From: Rutidosis leptorrhynchoides
Taxonomy: Eukaryota; Streptophyta; Magnoliopsida; Asterales; Asteraceae
Assembly (NCBI RefSeq): GCF_046630445.1
Contig: NC_092338.1
Location: forward strand, 339,721,001-339,785,000
Length of the DNA stretch: 64,000 nt
Direction: 5' to 3'
The first letter of the stretch is position 1, and the number at the start of each line of letters is the position of its first letter. Under the pieces are notes generated by a model. It was not told the origin of the DNA. It did not search any database and worked only from the letters and a program-made list of their open reading frames with translations. This document shows, one piece after another, positions 58,158 through 64,000 of the stretch. The position numbers were made by a program, and so were the translations under genes.

Positions 58158-59588
58158 TGTGACGACCCGGAAATTTTCGACCAAATTTAAACTTAATTTT
58201 AATATGATTTCGACACGATAAGTAAATGTCTATTAGACTAAGTCTCAAAATGTTGAACTATTTTTCTTGAATGTATTGGACCTTAAATATTTCCGACGAT
58301 TCACGAACCTTTGATTGTAAAGTTAAATGTATATATAAATAATTATAAATTAAATATAGTAATAATCTACTATTTGGCTTAGTAACATAACTAAAACTTG
58401 CTATTATGAAAATATAGAGTAAATTGAATATAATTGTATATTAAAAATGATTAACATTAATTTTAGTATAAATGTTTAATATTAAATATTTGAAAAATTA
58501 ATATTATTACATAGATGAATATGTAAAAATTAATATGTACAAGTAAAAATTAGTATCATTGATATTATTATCATTATAATTATTGTTAGTTTCATTATTA
58601 TTATTAGAAAATAATATTAATGTTTATATAACTAATATTATTATGTTTCCTTGTATATATATAGTTAATATATAGGATTATACAAACATTAAAATATATA
58701 CATATACACATATATAAAATTTAGATATATACATAGATAAATTCGTATATCCAGTTAAATAAATTTACAAATACAAAATATACTTATACTAATAGATATA
58801 TAAATGTAAATAGTTATATAAATACATAACAATGAATTAGAATCCAAAAATCAGTTGCATCGCACAAATCAATCTGTAGATGATGTATATGCATGTCTCT
58901 AAATTGAATTACATATAGAATCAAATCTTAGAGTAACACCAAAATCAGTTAAGGGTTAGTATCTCCTTTTAGTTTTTTTTATATAAGTTTCGTACCTGAG
59001 TGAGCTGTATATGTCGACCACTTTGTCACCAATTAATCAAATTCAGTTTGAAGTCTCTTTAATTTTTTAATTTTTTTGTATTATTCATTTGTCTGCTCGA
59101 TTATTCCCAGCAACACTCACACTCTGTATTATAAGGCAATCATCTCAATGGTTATTAACTCATTCCATTTCCTTCATTACCAATTTCGAATATCAATTAC
59201 CACTTTTGATTGATTTAAATTGAACAGAAAAATCAAGAACCAAGTTTTACCTCTGTTAGTAGTTCATTTTATCAAAAAGCTTGAATTTAAATAATTTCCC
59301 AAATGTAATAATGAGGTTCTGTTAGGAATCATCTGCTGAAACTATCTGCAAAGAATCAACTTCTAATTCTTTATATCAAGCTATAATTTTGGAGTCAAAG
59401 TTCTAAGGTAAAAAGTCAATTAAATTGTTCTTTACTAAAATTCGAACTTGTTTTAATGAATTCATATAAATTGTTGGTTTGTAAAGTTTTTAGGAGTGTT
59501 TTGAAAAATAATTTGTATTATAAATTTTGTTCAAAACGTTCTCAAAATCATAATCATTTTTTTAAACCGTGACAAGTAGCAGCGTTTT

Positions 59589-59690
<102 letters not shown>

Positions 59691-59862
59691 TTCAATTAAT
59701 ATAAACCTTGGGCGTTTTGATTATTTGAAAATAGATAAATCTCTGTTTGATAATTGGGTTATGAACAAGTCGATTGGGTGGAAAGAATGAAGGAGATGAA
59801 AAAATTAGGAAGAAGGGAATTAATGGTTAAATGTTACTGGATTCAGTTTTATCACAGAAAAT

Positions 59863-59944
59863 GGGCAGTAGCCCAACGGTGAAGAGTGTTAGCGAGTTTC
59901 GAGTGGTTGAGGGTTCGAGTCCCGCCTGCTGCAATTCTTTTTAG
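59863..59944 (+). other. tRNA-like / SINE-like sequence with A and B boxes
   Basis: B box GGGTTCGAGTCCC (59911-59923) matches the polymerase III consensus, and an A-box-like TAGCCCAACGG lies 31 bp upstream (59869-59879). GCAGTAG (59865-59871) can pair with CTGCTGC (59926-59932) as an acceptor-like stem with one G-T pair. A TTTTT stop signal follows at 59939. The A box overlaps the stem instead of following it, so a working tRNA is unlikely; a tRNA-derived SINE head or tRNA relic fits better. A TTA-rich array begins about 45 bp downstream. Confidence 0.55.
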
Positions 59945-59988
59945 AGAAATTTTAAAAAGGGTATAATCTTTTTTAACATTCATTTTTT

Positions 59989-60240
<252 letters not shown>

Positions 60241-60718
60241 TATTTACAATTACAAGTATTACAATTATTGTTATCATAAATATTAATATAAGTATCATGG
60301 ATATTAATACCATTTCAGTATGATCTTTAAGTATTATTATTATTGATATTATCATTATTACTAAAATATTATTATAAGTATTACTAATATTATTATTATT
60401 ATTATCATTTTTTGTATTATTATCATTATTATATTTAAGATTATTATTATGAATGAAAGGAGTGTAATTATAAATAATATCATCTCTATCGTTAATACAA
60501 TTATTAGTATTGTTATTATTAATCCTTTTATCAATATCATCATTAGTAGTAAAATGGATATTTTTATAAGTATTACTATTATCAATACTAATATTGTTAC
60601 CATTAATACTAAAAATATCATTACTTTTAAAATTTATCATGTTATTAAAAAATTGGTACTATCATCGAAATTAACATTTTAATAAAAATTATTAATTTGT
60701 TATTATTATTAAAAGTTA

Positions 60719-60827
<109 letters not shown>

Positions 60828-62245
60828 GATCCTTAACTTCGTATTATTACAAATATCAACTTTTACAAACAGAAGATATTTTTATAAAAATATATTTATT
60901 ATAAATTATAGTAATATTACATAATATTATGTTTTAACTAATATAATATTATAATGTTACTTAAATTATATATCAAATAAGTATCATAACAAAATATATA
61001 AATTTGCTCAATTACAATTATATGTATTAATATATATACAAATGATATAGGTTCGTGAATCTGAGGCCAACCATGCATTTGTTCAATATAGTCATATGTA
61101 TTTTTACTACAAAATATATTAGGTGAGTTCATTTGCTCCCTTTTACTCTTTACATTTTTGAAACTGAGAATAAATGCGCTATATTTATAACTGCTTTATT
61201 AAATGCTTTTGAAATATATTTTGAACTGCGAATACATGCAATGCTTTTATAAATGTTTGACGAGATAGACACAAGTAAAACATTCCTCGAATGAATTATA
61301 TGGACGTGATAATTGCCACCATTGAATTATGTGGACGTGATAATTGCCACAATTGATATGAATATTTTCCCCTGATTATTATTGCTTGGTAACCTAAGAA
61401 TTAGGGAACATCACTAATTTTGAGAATTAGTGCACGCCTAATTGACGCGAATCCTAAAGGTAGCTACCGGGTTTAACACCCCCACCCAGAATGTTCACTA
61501 GACGGAAGGGCTAGTGGGCGTGGTGTTTAGTACTTCGAGGTTTATATGATTATTATACAGATGAGACGTTCTTTTTTGGGGATATTATTATGCGCATTAT
61601 ATGTTAAGGTCAGTTACCAAGCCAAGCTATGAAAGAAATGAAAAGTGAATGTTATGTATCGAGAGAATGATTTTATACACAGGTTATGTGTATGTTATTT
61701 TTGTGCACGAGATATGTGTACGGTTTCTAAGATTTATGAAAGATGATTTCGTACACGAGAAAGGTGTACTGTATTTAAAAGATATCGTATGTACATTATA
61801 GGTGGGTATAGGATTCGGGCCCATTTGTCCCATGCAGGATTTAAATCTTGTGGTCTATCAAAATTGATGAATTTTATTGTTTTATGATAAACCTATGAAC
61901 TCACCAACCTTTTGGTTGACACTTGAAAGCATGTTTATTCTTAGGTATGAAAGAAATCTTCCGTTGTGCATCTGCTCATATTAGAGATATTACTTGAAGT
62001 CATTCATGACATATTTCAAAAGATGTTGCATTCGAGTCGTCGAGTTCATCAATATTATTATTAAGTCAATTATAGTTGGAGGTATTATGAAATAGTATGC
62101 TTACCGTCAACTTTTGATGTAAAGAAAGTTTGTCTTTTAAAAACGAATGCAATGTTTGTAAAATGTATCATATAGAGGTCAAGTACCTCGCGATGAAATC
62201 AACTATTGTGAATCGTTTATATTGTATATGAACGGGGCATTTCAG

Positions 62246-62262
62246 TTGGTATCAGAGCGGTG
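62246..62262 (+). other. Primer binding site of G (tRNA-iMet type)
   Basis: TTGGTATCAGAGCGGTGG follows the LTR end after one base. Confidence 0.88.
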
Positions 62263-62653
62263 GTCTTAGCGAACTAGGTCTTGCATTAGTGTGTCTAACT
62301 GATAGTTGTTTAGATGCATTAGTGGGTCTAGACTTCGACCGTGTCTGCATGTCAAAAGTTTTGCTTATCATTTCGTGTCAAAAATTGTTTGCTTATCATC
62401 CTTAAAGTCTAGACACGTCTTACTGCCTCTATTGCATAGACATTTTATAGATAAATTCATATCTTAGCGTATCTGCTAATCCATATCTTAGCGTACCTGT
62501 TACTGTAAACTTTGCCTGTCGTATTCCGTAGATTCCTCCGTAACTTATGGGATTTGAGTATTATATATGCATATGTAAATTATGTATTGCAGGGTACTAA
62601 TCTACATCCTATAATCTATTTTTTATCGAAAATCCTTCATCTGATCATACGAG

Positions 62654-63166
62654 ATGAATCCCTCAACCAGTTCGAATTCCTCGGATTCCGACAGCTATTT
62701 CGATATGGAGTTTCACTCGAGCTCCGAAAGCAGCGTCACCAGAATGAATCAACCAAATCAGCCATCCCCAATTCATCTGATGGGTTCGTAGCCGACTTAA
62801 TCAATGGAGACGCGAAGAAGGCTATCCCTTCCACCAACCGAATTCACCTCTTGGTGAAAAACCTGAAGCACTTACCGACGAACCTGTCCGAAACACCATA
62901 TTCACCCTCATTTCCAGGATATCTTGCAATGATTATATGATATCCAAAAATTCTCAACCTTATTCATCCGCTTGTTACAACCGTCAATCATCCCGGAGTA
63001 ATCGAAGAAGTCAACGAGCTTCGCACCTGAGTAATCAATTTGGAGAATATGGTGCAAAATTTACCAGCGTCAGCAACATCACTGGCACCAACAGTACCAT
63101 CAGTAATAGCACCAGTACAATCAACATCACACACCTCAACATCTCATTATGTACCTCGAGCATAAT
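62654..63166 (+). pseudogene. Small-ORF homologue of C's protein in G (broken)
   Basis: The ATG at 62654 starts a Ser/Asp-rich frame (MNPSTSSNSSDSDSY) homologous to the sequence upstream of C's ORF. It ends at TAG 62789-62791. Homology to C continues at DNA level through frameshifts, including the EEVNEL coiled-coil word near 63005, to about 63166. It shows that the frame belonged to the ancestor of both elements and originally started at this upstream ATG. Confidence 0.65.
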
Positions 63167-64000
63167 CATCAATCTGCGAATCGTTCTACATCATTCATCT
63201 TCGTTCGACATGGCAATTATGTAATCTCTAATGTTTTAGAGATTATATATTCTTGTTCTAACTGTAAATCTATGAGTTTAACATCATATTGACTCATTAA
63301 ATCCATGATTACATCTGAAGAAAATATATATGTATATATGTTATCATAAAGATTGTAATTAAAAAAAAAATTCTTTTGTACAAACTGTTAATGGTGAAAA
63401 TATTTTAACTGGTAGGTAATACCCGAGGAATATTTAGAATTCACATTAATAAGTTACACTGTACATTCTTCGAATCTGATTCAACATCCATTTACTATCC
63501 TACTTACATCTACAAAGATACGAATCCGTTCACCGCAGAATAACCATTTTCATTCAATTTCATATTTGGATTTTGACCTATCAGAATCTAACAAGCGGCA
63601 TAATGAAGAAAACATTAGACAAAATAAAAATTTATTAGAAACAAACAAACAAACAAATTAACTATGAAAAATTTTGTTAAGAATCCACGCTAACTATTCC
63701 TAGCTAACTGTTCCTAGCTAACTGATTACATTTTATTTATCGCAATTTAATTATTGCAATTTATATTCTCGCAGTTTTATTTATCGTCATTTAATTTCTG
63801 TTATTTATTTTACGCACTTTAAATATCGGGACACGTATACAAGGTTTTGACATATCATACCGACGCATCTATATATATTATCTGGAATAACCATAGACAC
63901 TCTATATGCAGTAATGCTGGAGTTAGCTATACAGGGTTGAGGTTTATTCTATAATAATATATATACTTTGAGTTGTGATCGAGTCTGAGACATGTACACG
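63167..64000 (+). other. Non-coding tail of G region with mosaic LTR pieces
   Basis: TTTTAACTGGTAGGTAAT at 63403-63420 is again the PPT-like motif. At 63690-63725 a short CTAACTGTTCC/TAGCTAACT repeat occurs. 63728-63825 resembles the U5-side ATCGCAATTT-rich part of Athila LTRs (9240-9310). 63826-64000 resembles A's LTR interior (4030-4200). No gene is seen. Confidence 0.55.

Noticed and set aside
59863..59933. Functional tRNA gene
   Set aside because: The A box is misplaced relative to the acceptor stem, the D and anticodon arms do not form, and the T stem has a mismatch.

Overview
The window looks like plant nuclear heterochromatin, most likely from an Asteraceae-type genome. It is strongly AT-rich, has long AT and TTA microsatellites, and is built from Ty3/gypsy LTR retrotransposons of the Athila, Tekay/chromovirus and Tat kinds, with tRNA-Asp-type and tRNA-iMet-type primer sites. 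The Asteraceae call rests on the general style of the repeats and is an inference. I see no host gene, rRNA or genuine tRNA gene; essentially every base can be assigned to a transposable element.

Layout, with letters used throughout. E (1-2782, minus) is the edge of an Athila-like element inserted in the 5' LTR of A. A (2783-54024, plus) is a decayed Tekay-like chromovirus broken by two insertions. B (7714-33595, plus) is a 25.9-kb Athila-like element inserted in A's gag, with target duplication ATGGA on both sides. C (19617-28714, plus) is a 9.1-kb non-autonomous element inserted in B's env-like ORF (duplication ATACC). A 120-bp MITE sits in B's 3' LTR (9-bp duplication). D (35221-48257, minus) is a very young, apparently complete Tekay-like element inserted in A's pol (duplication ATTAC). 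A is followed by F (54025-56675, minus), another Tekay-like copy in whose LTR A appears to sit. Then come J (56676-57449), a Tat-type gag fragment; H (57450-58157), an LTR cut off by the next insertion; and G (58158 to the right edge), a relative of C with a 4.1-kb LTR.

Gene content. D carries three ORFs in the order acidic ORF1, F-box protein, then a 1533-residue Gag-Pol with protease, RT, RNase H, integrase and chromodomain. The same ORF1 and F-box pair precedes gag in A, so it is a trait of the family. B encodes decayed Athila gag-pol, then a small basic cysteine/histidine protein laid out like plant-virus nucleic-acid-binding proteins, then an Athila env-like ORF that begins at a splice acceptor. 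C and G share a small coiled-coil ORF and lack pol, but their primer site and polypurine tract match those of D, so D-type machinery could mobilise them.

Most striking signal. Sixteen copies of a GC-rich dyad with a GCGA/TCGC core occur only as eight pairs, and the two members of each pair are always 32 bp apart. The pairs lie just upstream of the TATA box in the LTRs of B, C and E, in the 5' leaders of B and E, and inside B ahead of the env-like ORF. The pair in C lies in a promoter block that looks captured from an Athila LTR.
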